A DNA stretch of 64,000 bases. It comes from Desulfosporosinus hippei DSM 8344 (GTDB lineage Bacteria > Bacillota > Desulfitobacteriia > Desulfitobacteriales > Desulfitobacteriaceae). The translations under genes were made by a program, and so were the position numbers. The DNA is taken from contig NZ_FNCP01000005.1 in the NCBI RefSeq assembly GCF_900100785.1, forward strand, positions 62,001-126,000. The letters run 5' to 3'. The notes below the pieces were generated by a model. That model was not told the DNA's origin. It ran no database searches and saw only the letters and a program-made list of their open reading frames with translations. Positions within the stretch are counted from its first letter, which is position 1. Each line of letters opens with the position of its first letter. Positions 43,640-53,128 of this stretch are shown here, in pieces.

Positions 43640-43786
43640 ATGAGGGATTATCTAGCATCGTTTGCGAAGGGAATCACGAACGTACTCTCTCAAATAGGTA
43701 GCGAAGGAATCGAAAAGGAAGACTATGCTACACCCGAAGATATGTTTTGCAAGCATGAAGTGATCATTATTATTGGCTTGGAATAA
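43640..43786 (+). pseudogene. cheX: cheX remnant, N-terminal half, inverted
   Basis: 49 plus-strand codons including the stop: MRDYLASFAKGITNVLSQIG ... EDYATPEDMFCKHEVIIIIGLE. This is the N-terminus of a CheX-like protein and ends exactly where the minus-strand half (DIRGS...) should begin. The piece is thus flipped in place relative to the rest of the gene: a micro-inversion of about 147 bp. Confidence 0.7.
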
Positions 43787-43838
43787 AGGGAGAATCATCC
43801 ACCACCAAGATTTTATACGCTTCGGTCTTCACATTCAT
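43787..43838 (-). pseudogene. cheY remnant, first 17 codons
   Basis: Has a good ribosome site (GGAGG) and ATG at 43838. It reads MNVKTEAYKILVVDDSPF, the start of a receiver domain, and then runs into the inverted cheX piece. The remaining ~100 codons are missing, so it is a deletion relic directly after the CheA-like gene. Confidence 0.6.
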
Positions 43839-43852
43839 TGTTCTAATCCTCC

Positions 43853-44980
43853 CTACTCTTGTTCTAACGTTGCTCTCTTAATGAGGGCTAGCCCATCTAA
43901 CATTAGGCTAATCTGACCGTTCTCCAGGACAGCGGCTCCCGCTATCTCTCGATTGCCAACGAAAATATCCAATAGGGGTTTTACATGTACCTCTTGTTCC
44001 TTCGACCAATGCTCTACGGCAAGGCCCAGCTTCGTGTTACCATTCGAAATCACAACAATGCCCCTAACCTCCATTTTCTGAATAGTGGTTGATCCGTAAA
44101 AATCCGATAAAAATATAACACCTAAGGTTTCGCCTCGGAAATGAGAGAAGAAATGCCCCCGCCTTTTGAATAGATCCTTTCTAGAAACCTTAATCACTTC
44201 AAGCACCTGATTGACCCCGATAATAAAGGCTTGTCTACCCACTTTAATCGGTAAAACTTTTTGCTTTTGAATGACAAGATCTGGGTAGCGCTGGCATAGC
44301 CCCAGGACATTCTCTTCGACACGCTCCAACACATGCTGGAACTGGAGTCCCTTAGACTTAATTTTTTTCGAAAAAGTTGGCAAATTATGCTCTAGAAGAG
44401 CTTGACGGGACAAGTACTGAAAAACATTCCTGCTCATCCTCAATTCCCCTAACAGGTCTATCAGTTGAGCAAATTCCCGCTTGAGGTCTATTTCGTTTTT
44501 TATTTCTTCTGGTTCAACTATTTCCTCTGCTTCCGCTTCTTCTGAAGCTGCGTCCTCCAGCAGTTTTTCTCCTGATGGTTCATGACTTAACGGTTTAACG
44601 CTCGAACAGATCCTAGGAGACACGCTTGTTTCAGCCTCTGCTCTTAAGCACACCATCATCTGGCTAAAGGAACAAAGGCAAGCATAAATTGGATGGTCGA
44701 TGATCCTTCGAGGAGGTTTTTCATTTCCCTTCTGACTCGGTAGTGCCAGAGAATGAAGAACTTGGTCAAATACTCTACAAAAGTTCATAAAAACGTTTTC
44801 CATCCCCACAGGAACAGTGCTCCCGGGGGACTCAACTAGTTCATCGTAAATACTCAGTATTCTTAGATACAAGGCCTTCAGAGCCGCGAGGTCTGGAGCG
44901 TCGCAATCAAGCGCTATAAGCAATTCATAACATAGTCTCTTAAGTTTTTTCTGAATAGCAGCGAGACAATTATCCAACAT
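43853..44980 (-). CDS. CheA-like protein lacking HPt and ATPase domains
   Basis: 375 residues. The first ~110 residues are helical and lack an HPt His motif (no H-x-[IL]-KG). An acidic linker (EEAEAEEIVEPEEIKNEI) leads to a CheA-type dimerisation hairpin (LIDLLGELRMSRNVFQYLSRQ), directly followed by a CheW-like domain (LPIKVGRQAFIIGVNQVLEVIKV, LKPLLDIF-like end). The ATPase that separates these in CheA (36582) is absent. It should dimerise and bind receptor/CheW but not phosphorylate, so it could be a scaffold or a dominant-negative partner for CheA (inference). ATG 44980 follows GGGGAG. Could also be an internal-deletion relic, but the frame is intact. Confidence 0.82.
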   Translation of the reverse strand: MLDNCLAAIQKKLKRLCYELLIALDCDAPDLAALKALYLRILSIYDELVESPGSTVPVGMENVFMNFCRVFDQVLHSLALPSQKGNEKPPRRIIDHPIYACLCSFSQMMVCLRAEAETSVSPRICSSVKPLSHEPSGEKLLEDAASEEAEAEEIVEPEEIKNEIDLKREFAQLIDLLGELRMSRNVFQYLSRQALLEHNLPTFSKKIKSKGLQFQHVLERVEENVLGLCQRYPDLVIQKQKVLPIKVGRQAFIIGVNQVLEVIKVSRKDLFKRRGHFFSHFRGETLGVIFLSDFYGSTTIQKMEVRGIVVISNGNTKLGLAVEHWSKEQEVHVKPLLDIFVGNREIAGAAVLENGQISLMLDGLALIKRATLEQE

Positions 44981-45077
44981 AGAGGCTCCCCATGACATGA
45001 AATGATTTAACAGGATAAAGGCGGGATCAGTTACCCTTCGCCCACCTTTTCCCTTTGATAATCTGGTTTCCTATCAT

Positions 45078-46538
45078 TTATCCTACTTTCAAGGCATGTT
45101 GTAAATCTAAGATTAAGACCATTCGCTTACCATTATTCAGCTTACAGACACCATTGATATACTTGGTATCCAAGTCATTGGATAAAATTTTCGGTGTTTC
45201 TTCCACTAAACTGCGATCAAAGCGTAAGACCTCCGAAACGGAATCCACCACGACGCCATTCTTTTGGTTGCCAACATCGACAATAATAATTCGAGTTGAA
45301 TCATCGTTGGCTCGTTCGGTCAAATTAAAGCGACGTCTCAGATTTACTACTGGGATGATATTGCCACGTAAATTGACCAAGCCGTCAAAATAAGCAGGGG
45401 TTCCAGGCATTCGAACCACTTCCGTATAGCGATTAATTTCTTGGACATCCGTAATTTTGATCGCAAATTCTTCGTTTCCTAGACGGAAAGCCACTAGTTG
45501 CTCCTCTTCCATCAATTGCTTCTCTAGTTTGTCTTCTATGCACTCCTCAGTTTCGCCAATCAACTCTTTCACAATAGCGGCTGACAAGAGATTCTGGGCA
45601 TTCAGGCACATCAGTAAGCGAGCCCCTTGATTCAGCTTTGCGACCCCTCGAATTTGCTCTGACTCGCTCGATGAAAAAACAACTGGTGGGGGTTCAATCA
45701 CGTTTTTGGGCACGCGGATCACTTCCATGACCCGATCCACTTTAAAGCCTGCTGAAGTATTACCTAGGTCAATGATTACCACTCGGGATTGATCGGTAAT
45801 CGCAGCATCCTCCATGCCAAAAAAAGTGCGCATATTGACGATGGGCAAAAGGTGGTTTCGAATAGAAACAACCCCTTCAATATAATAACTGGCATTTGGC
45901 ACAGCGGTAATCTCAGGCACACGAATGATTTCCTTAACATGCATGATATCAAAGGCGTATTCCTCATCTCCCAGCAGGAACGTGACGAGCTGTTCCTCTT
46001 CCAAATCCACAGCACTACTCTTCGTTTGTTCGAGAACAGTTGTTGTCGTGACCTGTGCTTGAATAGCATCTACTAAATCAACTGTAAGGATTTTTTTGAG
46101 ATTGAGCGCCATGATTAAACGCTTTCCACCGCTAAGCTTAACCACTCCATCTAGGTAGTCCGCTTCTACATTTCGTATCACCGCCGGAGCAGGCTCTAGA
46201 TCGTTGACATTAACGCGCAAAACTTCTGAGACCCGATCCACTACAATTCCTGTGACTCGCCCGTTGACATCGACGACCAAAATCCGTGTTCGCTCGTCTC
46301 TCGCACGTCGTTCCATACCAAACCGACTACGTCCATCAATGATGGGAAGGATACTTCCTCGAAGATTGCAGATTCCCTCGACATAATCAGGGGTTTGGGG
46401 AACCTTTGTCACTTCCGTAAATCGGATCGTCTCACGGACATTCATGATGTCGACCCCAAACTCTTCCTGTCCTAGATAGAAGGTCACCAACTGGCGCTCT
46501 TCCAAAACTTCTGTTAGATTATTAAGCGCTTCAGCCAT
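45078..46538 (-). CDS. cheW: Three tandem CheW domains in one protein
   Basis: 486 residues with three CheW modules at about 13-160, 180-325 and 340-485. Each starts EExQLVxFxLGxEExxxxI and contains the PxxPxYxxGxxxxRxxxxP core: VPQTPDYVEGICNLRGSILPI, then VPNASYYIEGVVSIRNHLLPI, then MPGTPAYFDGLVNLRGNIIPV. CheW couples receptors to CheA. A chain of three could link several receptors or CheA-type partners in one array. Lies between the receptor and CheA-like genes. Confidence 0.94.
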   Translation of the reverse strand: MAEALNNLTEVLEERQLVTFYLGQEEFGVDIMNVRETIRFTEVTKVPQTPDYVEGICNLRGSILPIIDGRSRFGMERRARDERTRILVVDVNGRVTGIVVDRVSEVLRVNVNDLEPAPAVIRNVEADYLDGVVKLSGGKRLIMALNLKKILTVDLVDAIQAQVTTTTVLEQTKSSAVDLEEEQLVTFLLGDEEYAFDIMHVKEIIRVPEITAVPNASYYIEGVVSIRNHLLPIVNMRTFFGMEDAAITDQSRVVIIDLGNTSAGFKVDRVMEVIRVPKNVIEPPPVVFSSSESEQIRGVAKLNQGARLLMCLNAQNLLSAAIVKELIGETEECIEDKLEKQLMEEEQLVAFRLGNEEFAIKITDVQEINRYTEVVRMPGTPAYFDGLVNLRGNIIPVVNLRRRFNLTERANDDSTRIIIVDVGNQKNGVVVDSVSEVLRFDRSLVEETPKILSNDLDTKYINGVCKLNNGKRMVLILDLQHALKVG

Positions 46539-46567
46539 ATTTTTTTCCTCCTTATGAGCAAATCAAA

Positions 46568-48511
46568 TTACATTGTCTGTAATTCATCCGCCAATCCCGA
46601 GATCTCTTCAATGGCCTCGGCAAGTTCTTGCATTCCTTTTGCTTGCTCTTGGGCTGCTGTGTTCGATTCAGTCACAGCTTTCTCCGCCTCTTGGGCAGCA
46701 GTGGCAATTTGATCAACACCCTTTCTAGCTTGTTCCAGAGCCACTAACGATTCCTCAGACCCCTTGGAAACTTCTTTTACTCCCTTTAAAATAATGTTCA
46801 TATTCTCTTCTATTACATTGAGATTTTGGGTAGATTTTTTAGCATTCAATACTTCCTGAGTCGCTGTCTTGGCCGAAAGTTCAATATCACCGGTGACTTT
46901 TTGGATTTGATTCTGGATATTTCTGACTAAGTCCTTGATTTTATCCGCATTATCCGCCGACTCATTGGCGAGAGTGCGAATATCACCTGCAACCACCGAG
47001 AAACCCCGCCCAAACTCCCCAGCTCGAGCTGCTTCAATCGATCCATTGACCGCCAACATATTTGTTTGAATAGTAACGTTGACAATAGCATCGACAATCT
47101 TATCGATTTTGCGAGTGGTATCTTCCAGAATCTTAATGTTCTGGGCGGAGGCCATGCTCGCTTCGGAGGACTTTGTGATGCCAAAGATCATTTCGTCGAC
47201 AGCCTTTTTGTTGCCTCCTAATAAGGATTGAAGCTCATTCACCTTTTCAACTGATTCTTCAGAACGCACTTTCATCTGAGTAGCGGCTACAACCAATCGT
47301 TCAGCAAGTTCTGCCCCAGAAATCGACAACTCCCCCTGAATACGAGCACCTTTACCTAGTTGTACCATGGCAACCATAATCTGCTGGGAGGCACTATTCG
47401 CTTCCTCAACATTGGCCGATAATTCCTCCGCTGCTGCAGCTAATTCTTCAGACGTTTTTTGAGAATCCGTGGAAACCTTTAATTGCTCCGCCATTTGCGC
47501 CAATTCATTGGCCGCCGTTCCCATCTCGTTAAAGGCCTTATTTTGTTCAGCGACGGATTTATTAACCTCTTCTGCTGCGCTTCCTTGCTCCTCTGCCGCA
47601 GCAGCAATTTGCTCAGACATCCCTAAAAAGTCTTTGGAACCCTCGTTGGTCGTTTTAGCGTTTTGCGTAACTTCAGTAACCCCCGCTTGAACCTGAGCCA
47701 TTTCTGTGCCAATTATAAGAAGATCTTCTGTGATCTTCTTTCCTCGCTCCACTTCAGTATTAGCAACATTGCCCGCTTCCTCGACATCTTGAACCACCAC
47801 TTTTACATTATCTTGAATTTCATTGACTAGTTCCCGAATATCACGAGCTGATTTCTCAGAAATCTCCGCTAAGTTTCGCACCTCGTCGGCTACAACTGCA
47901 AAACCCCGCCCATGTTCACCTGCACGAGCTGCTTCAATCGCTGCATTAAGGGCTAAAAGATTCGTTTGATCAGCAATCCGCACGACGGCGTCCACAATAT
48001 TCCCAATTTCCTTGGATTGCTGTTCTAGGTCAGCCACCAGCTTAGTTGATTCAAAATTGGTTTCAGCCGCCTCTTTAATCCCATCAACCAACTTATCAAT
48101 GTCATTTGAGGTCGACTTGACTAGGGCTTGAGCTGAATTGGTGCGATCTAAGGAATCTTTGGCTAAATCATTGGCTATTACTGCCGCCTTCTGAATCTGG
48201 TTGATCGCCGCTCTGGATTGTTCAGCTGCCGATGCTGCCTCATCGGCTCCGGTCGCTACCTGGGCCATTGCCGAGCCTAATTCAGCAGCTGCACTACTTG
48301 CCTCATCGATCCCCGATGCTAACTGCTCCGTCGCCGTGGCGATACGTTCAGCCAACTGTTGTTGTTTCGCCATGGTGCGCGCTCGCACTTTGTCCATCGC
48401 CCGGCGCTTTGCCAAATCCCTCTTCTGACCCATATCTGCTGAAACATTCGATTCCAATCTCTCATTTCTTGAACTTGAATCGATCGGTGGTCTTGATAAT
48501 CTTTTTTCCAT
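46568..48511 (-). CDS. Soluble chemoreceptor with two MCP signalling domains
   Basis: 647 residues, no membrane segment and no ligand domain. The N-terminus is strongly basic ([21 protein letters not shown]). Two complete MCP hairpin tips are present: [20 protein letters not shown] (tip about 190) and [20 protein letters not shown] (tip about 490), each flanked by long heptad-rich helices with Glu/Gln pairs typical of methylation sites. The layout resembles a duplicated cytoplasmic receptor such as FrzCD. ATG 48511 has AAGGAGG upstream. It is the first gene of the che/rsb cluster and thus probably its input. Confidence 0.9.
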   Translation of the reverse strand: MEKRLSRPPIDSSSRNERLESNVSADMGQKRDLAKRRAMDKVRARTMAKQQQLAERIATATEQLASGIDEASSAAAELGSAMAQVATGADEAASAAEQSRAAINQIQKAAVIANDLAKDSLDRTNSAQALVKSTSNDIDKLVDGIKEAAETNFESTKLVADLEQQSKEIGNIVDAVVRIADQTNLLALNAAIEAARAGEHGRGFAVVADEVRNLAEISEKSARDIRELVNEIQDNVKVVVQDVEEAGNVANTEVERGKKITEDLLIIGTEMAQVQAGVTEVTQNAKTTNEGSKDFLGMSEQIAAAAEEQGSAAEEVNKSVAEQNKAFNEMGTAANELAQMAEQLKVSTDSQKTSEELAAAAEELSANVEEANSASQQIMVAMVQLGKGARIQGELSISGAELAERLVVAATQMKVRSEESVEKVNELQSLLGGNKKAVDEMIFGITKSSEASMASAQNIKILEDTTRKIDKIVDAIVNVTIQTNMLAVNGSIEAARAGEFGRGFSVVAGDIRTLANESADNADKIKDLVRNIQNQIQKVTGDIELSAKTATQEVLNAKKSTQNLNVIEENMNIILKGVKEVSKGSEESLVALEQARKGVDQIATAAQEAEKAVTESNTAAQEQAKGMQELAEAIEEISGLADELQTM

Positions 48512-48786
48512 TGTTTCTTCCTCCTTAATGATCAATCCATTGATTAGCATAATTTAGTCACCGAACAACTCTCAATCCAAAAAGCTATTCCTCACAAAAT
48601 TGTCTTAAGGAGAGTGATCACTCCCTCCCATTGCTCTACTGTATTATTCAACAAAACCTGACAATATCCTTTGTAACATTGACGAATATTAGATTTTTTT
48701 TTGATAATTTAGGAGATTAGGAAGTTGACTTTGACAATTATTTAGATGTTCCTAAAATGTGAACATCTTACCTCTACAAAGAAAGA

Positions 48787-48818
48787 CAAAAAAGATTCCC
48801 CCAAAACGGGAGGAATCT
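48787..48818 (-). terminator. Terminator after the small chemoreceptor gene
   Basis: AGATTCC-CCC pairs with GGG-A-GGAATCT; on the minus strand the stem ends in TCTTTTTTGTC. It separates the gene at 48934 from the che/rsb cluster. The rest of 48512-48933 shows no gene; it must hold the cluster's promoter, but I could not pick convincing -35/-10 boxes. Confidence 0.65.
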
Positions 48819-48933
48819 AATTGGAAGCTAAATGAATGACTTCCATCGGTTAAGAGTTGTAAAACAGACTTACAGCAATCTAAACCGAGAGGAGTCATTT
48901 TTAATATTAGGAGATACCATAAACAGGAATGAT

Positions 48934-49743
48934 TTAGGATCGTCCCAACTCGAGAAGTCTTTTAGCCATACTTTCAATTCTCACTAAAGTATTAGCTATT
49001 TCCGTTACATCATTGGCATGGCCTTCAGTCGCCTCGGTAAGCTGTTTTATAGCTTCAATTAAAAGCCCTACTGAAGATTGCACTTCCTTAACGTTACTTT
49101 CAATTGCGTGGGTAGAAGCATCTGTATCTGTCGCGAGCTTCCTGACCTCCTCTGATACTATTGCAAATCCCCTACCATGTTCCCCAGCTCGGGAAGCTTC
49201 GATGGCCGCATTAATTCCGAGGATATTGCTTTGTTTGGAAATTTTCTTTATTTCCTGAGTTAATTCATTGGTTTTCTGCATCTCAAGATTAACTTGTTTA
49301 GTCTCATCGTTCATGTTCCGTATTGTTGCTGCTAATTCTTCCGTAGCACTTGAAAGATTTTGGGCTGAAGAAGAAATTGTTACTACTGCATCAAGTATTT
49401 CCTGACCAGTTTCCAAGAGACTATCATAAAGTTCAAGGGAACAAGCAATCGCCAGACAACCTGCGAGCTTTGAGTCGTCGAAGATTGGAAGAGCAATACC
49501 AACAAAGGGAACACCAAATAGTTCTTTCGATACGCGCCTTACTACTCGTTTTCCACTTTTAAGAGCCTCTAACACATTAGAACCTGGGGTCGGTGGGCTG
49601 CCAATCTTAGCTTTTGTGTCAATTGTCTTTCCCGGGTAATAAGCAACAATTTTTTCAGTATCAAAAAGGGTAACCGCAACATCTTCATTAAAAAACTTCT
49701 GGATCTCCGAAGCTATAATCTGATAAGCCTCAAATTTTTTCAC
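48934..49743 (-). CDS. Small soluble chemoreceptor (YfmS-like)
   Basis: 269 residues, no membrane segment. The N-terminal ~125 residues form a small sensor domain ([21 protein letters not shown] ... [28 protein letters not shown]). The C-terminal MCP domain is short: hairpin tip [33 protein letters not shown], with few heptads on either side. Bacillus YfmS has the same size and layout. It can sit in a receptor array through its tip. Separate from the main cluster by a terminator. Confidence 0.87.
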   Translation of the reverse strand: MKKFEAYQIIASEIQKFFNEDVAVTLFDTEKIVAYYPGKTIDTKAKIGSPPTPGSNVLEALKSGKRVVRRVSKELFGVPFVGIALPIFDDSKLAGCLAIACSLELYDSLLETGQEILDAVVTISSSAQNLSSATEELAATIRNMNDETKQVNLEMQKTNELTQEIKKISKQSNILGINAAIEASRAGEHGRGFAIVSEEVRKLATDTDASTHAIESNVKEVQSSVGLLIEAIKQLTEATEGHANDVTEIANTLVRIESMAKRLLELGRS

Positions 49744-50091
49744 TCTTTCTAATACCCCCGCACGAGCAAAATTTCCTACTTATAATTTCCTTATTTTTTC
49801 TTTAGAATTTTTCACAATACCGTTAATTACTATATTCGACACAGACTCTCAAAAGCCTTCAAATATTGAGCTTATTTTAAAAAAGCAAACCTCTTGCAAC
49901 CCTAGAAATATCTATCAGCTATTCGAGATTACCTTCTCCCATTTTCGCAAGCATTATCCTATATCCTTTGGCCTTTGGGATCAATATCGCAAGCCAACAT
50001 AACTCTTATTGCCAGCAAGTCTATGATTGCAGTAACGTTTATACAGAAATTAGAAAAAACCTCGAATTAATATAATACAATTTAATATAAA
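49744..50091. other. Gene-free gap, nothing recognised
   Basis: A/T-rich 348-nt gap between the small chemoreceptor start and the frameshifted cyclase stop. I see no convincing ORF with a ribosome site, no RNA element, and no strong terminator. Confidence 0.4.
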
Positions 50092-51229
50092 TCATCGAGA
50101 ACATTGTCGTTTAAGATTGTACAATTCAGTAACGACAATATTTCTGCCACTTTCCTTGGCCTTGTATAATGCTCTATCAACCCTTTCCATAATTACATCT
50201 TGATTGTCATGGCCATAAAACGATGTTACTCCAAAGCTACAAGTTAGAGGCATTTCCTTTTTTAATGACGCTTTATAAATAGCCCTTCTCAATCTTTCCG
50301 CAAGGGCAGTGGCCTCATTGCTAACGGTGTGCGGCAGCAGAATGACAAATTCCTCGCCCCCCCATCGAGCGAAGATGTCTACTCCTCTAATCGATTCTTT
50401 AACTAAGTTGGAGACCTCTACAAGAATCTTATCTCCAAAACTATGCCCTCTTTTATCATTAAAATTTTTGAAATGATCTATATCGAACATTATTAGTGAA
50501 AAAGTATTCCCATACCTTTTGGCAAGTTCAATCTCACTGCTTAAGGATTCATTAAATTTTAAACGATTATATGTATTAGTTAAAGGATCCTTAGTTGATA
50601 GTTCTTTAAAGTATTGTTTGTATGCATAGTCAAGTCGCATATATTTTCCTAGACTGTATACCGAAATGGTGTTTATAAGTATTGCTATTAATAAATAGCT
50701 GTAAATAGCAATAAATTCAGTGAAAACCGGCGTATGCCTTACTCATTGTTACAACTAGGAATCCTGCTAAAGTGTACAATGCAATAAAAATCCTGTAATG
50801 AAGAATGTTCGGTATTAAGAAGAAAACTCCAAAAATAATTACATTAATTGCAAAAGCTTGGATTAGGAAATGAGACGTTTCATACACAAAGACAATTATA
50901 TAAAAAAGATTTATATAAAGAAGTTCATAAATTGTAATTTTAAAAAATGCAGAAGATTCAAGAAAAAACTCTAATCGATAATAAAAGAAAATTGCTAAGA
51001 AAAGAAATAAAAAGCGGCATATGCAAATTATCACCAAATTTTCATTAGATTTGTTAGCAGAAAAATCATAGAATATAAAAATAAAAAAAAGTATTCCAAT
51101 GGCTTGAGCAATTCTTCGAAGCTGGTTTTTAGATCGATTTAAGTAGGACTCCTCAAATCGTCTTTCGAGATCTTTATCTAAGAACATTCCTGTTACCTTA
51201 GAGATGGCCTGTGTCTGAGGATCCATCAT
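50092..51229 (-). pseudogene. Membrane diguanylate cyclase gene split by a one-base frameshift
   Basis: N-terminal part (51229 to the TGA at 50717): ~170 residues with about five hydrophobic segments. After the TGA the next frame continues as EFIAIYSYLLIAILINTISVYSLGKY, a sixth hydrophobic segment, and runs directly into MRLDYAYKQYF and a GGDEF domain (RWGGEEF; RGVD inhibitory site five residues upstream). The break lies at a run of four T on the minus strand (50723-50726); one T too many would explain it. Likely a recently broken or mis-sequenced 6TM-GGDEF enzyme. The GGDEF piece alone (50092-50640) could still be translated from ATG 50640. Confidence 0.8.
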
Positions 51230-51398
51230 CAAATCACTTCTTTCAACCCTCTTTATAGAATTACCAAACGTGCAGGATGCTTCATCGTCGACATTATCTA
51301 TAAAATTAATTAGGATAATTATATTACAATGTGGTTAATATTTCCATCTTATGCATATTATTATATCTTATGATTTGAACATCCCTGCAGCCTCATAG

Positions 51399-51434
51399 GG
51401 ATGACCCCCACTCCTCGATAAGGAATGGGGGTCA
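51399..51434 (-). terminator. Strong inverted repeat after the peptidoglycan-binding gene
   Basis: GACCCCCA-C-TCC pairs with GGA-A-TGGGGGTC, just past the stop at 51449. A clear T-run is missing on the minus strand, so termination is likely but not certain. Confidence 0.5.
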
Positions 51435-51448
51435 CTGCTTTGCCTATT

Positions 51449-52174
51449 TTAATAATAACAGTTAACACCTAAAGCAGTCCAAGTCTTAATACCTACTATT
51501 CCATCTTGAACTAAGCCCATACACTCCTGAAAATACAGAACTGCTCCTTTCGTAATAGGGCCAAAGATTCCATCCACATTTCCCGAATAATACCCTTTCG
51601 ATTTCAACAATCCCTGAAGTTTGACAACTGCAGGACCATTACTGCCCTCTTGGAGAGTTGGACAGTGGTTCACCGGTGGGGGCGGTGTAGGGGTACCGCA
51701 GTTCACCCCAAGTGCAGTCCAGGTCATTTTACCGACAATTCCATCTTGAGCTAGCCCAGCACTTTGTTGAAATGCTATAACGCCTGCACGAGTAATGGGT
51801 CCAAAGATTCCATCAATGTTTCCTGCGTAAAATCCTCTTGCTTTTAGGCGACTTTGAAGGTCAACAACAGCCGGTCCGGTACTTCCTTGTACAAGAGTCG
51901 GACAATGATTTACCGGTGGGGTAGGCGAATTACAATTTACCCCTAGCGCAGTCCAGGTCATCTTTCCAACAATTCCATCTTGAGCAAGATTTCTGCTCTT
52001 CTGAAAAGCTAGAACAGCCGACCTGGTTAATGAGCCAAAAATACCGTCAATTTTTCCTGGCGAAAATCCCGCCTCCAATAGCTTAGTCTGTAACCTTTTT
52101 ACATCGGCTCCTGTCGAACCCATTCTTAATAAAGGACATTTCCATTGTCCATCACCTATGTTTTTATTGTGCAA
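51449..52174 (-). CDS. Protein with three tandem PG_binding_1 domains
   Basis: 241 residues, three ~70-residue repeats (about 14-80, 90-158, 170-240). Each has the form GSxGxxVxxLQxxLxxxGF, then DGIFGxxTxxAVxxFQ, then QDGIVGxxTWTALGVNC. The repeats are joined by Pro/Thr-rich linkers (SPTPPVNHC, GTPTPPPPVNHC). PG_binding_1 domains bind peptidoglycan. No signal peptide and no catalytic domain are present, so it may be a spore or mother-cell protein, or be exported by an unusual route. Cys residues recur at repeat ends (NHCPTL, GVNC), consistent with disulfides. Confidence 0.87.
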   Translation of the reverse strand: MHNKNIGDGQWKCPLLRMGSTGADVKRLQTKLLEAGFSPGKIDGIFGSLTRSAVLAFQKSRNLAQDGIVGKMTWTALGVNCNSPTPPVNHCPTLVQGSTGPAVVDLQSRLKARGFYAGNIDGIFGPITRAGVIAFQQSAGLAQDGIVGKMTWTALGVNCGTPTPPPPVNHCPTLQEGSNGPAVVKLQGLLKSKGYYSGNVDGIFGPITKGAVLYFQECMGLVQDGIVGIKTWTALGVNCYY

Positions 52175-52300
52175 GTTTAGCCCTCCTTTTTTTCTAGCAT
52201 ATGTATAACTAGCTTACGATGTTAATTGTCCTCCAGTCCAAAATATAATCATAAAAATTTAGTTTTAAAAGCATAATATTATCAGGAGGTGTCTCAACTC

Positions 52301-52804
52301 ATGGATCTATATTGGCTAACACAAGCAGTTGCCTATTGGTCACTCGTTCTATTTTTTATACCACCCTATTATATTAAGAAACTAATGTTGTTTTCTTTTT
52401 TAGGTGGATTTGTGTATACATGGATAGTCCAAATAATTGCAGTAAATATCTTGAAGCGCTGGATCTTTGAAGCAGATATTTTTATGATCTACAATATTCC
52501 GGTTTTCTTCTCTATCAGTTGGTTTGCTGTTACTACAATTTTTGGTTATCTGTTATGGCGATTTTCTAGCTATCAGATATGGATCGTCATTTTTTTTACG
52601 TTATGGGCAACCTTGATGAACCTTACAGCAGTTTCCCTTGAACGGATATCTCTACCGGGATGGAGTATCCCTGAAACATTTATGTTTGCAATTTTTTCAC
52701 ACGTTCTTTTGCTATATGTTTTCAAATATATGCACCATGTTAACGCTTTAGGAGCCAACGAAGAGATGTTTAAGGACTCATTTATGGGATTTAGAAAAAG
52801 ATAG
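52301..52804 (+). CDS. Small multi-pass membrane protein (CBO0543-like?)
   Basis: 167 residues with four to five hydrophobic segments and a short polar C-terminus (NEEMFKDSFMGFRKR). Trp and Tyr flank each segment. The layout recalls the CBO0543 family of Firmicutes membrane proteins, which has no known function; this is not certain. ATG 52301 has AGGAGGTG 9 nt upstream; the GTG at 52289 overlaps that site. Single gene, closed by a strong terminator. Confidence 0.72.
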   Translation: MDLYWLTQAVAYWSLVLFFIPPYYIKKLMLFSFLGGFVYTWIVQIIAVNILKRWIFEADIFMIYNIPVFFSISWFAVTTIFGYLLWRFSSYQIWIVIFFTLWATLMNLTAVSLERISLPGWSIPETFMFAIFSHVLLLYVFKYMHHVNALGANEEMFKDSFMGFRKR

Positions 52805-52815
52805 GGAATTTTTTT

Positions 52816-52843
52816 AAGCGACTGGTTTGCAGTCGCTTTTTTG
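52816..52843 (+). terminator. Rho-independent terminator
   Basis: Perfect 9-bp stem AAGCGACTG/CAGTCGCTT, 5-nt loop, then TTTT. The 285 nt that follow up to 53128 are A/T-rich leader with no gene; presumably they hold the CoA-transferase promoter. Confidence 0.9.
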
Positions 52844-53128
52844 CATAGTTCATCGCTCCCCGTACCTTTACATACCAGGCTTACCCTTTTTATGAAGGTG
52901 AGTCTAGTAAGGTAAGAGTCGATTCATAATGCGTTAAATACTCGAAATTTATTATATAATTTTGATTAATTATTATATACATTATTATCAAACTTGTGAT
53001 AATATTCAATTAAATGAATTTGGATTCATTTCCCTTCTTTCAGTCCTTATAAAGATATCCACTTTATTCGCAGATATATCTTTCGTCGAAAATTTCACTT
53101 TCGGGGGTACTTTAACCCAATTTTTAAA

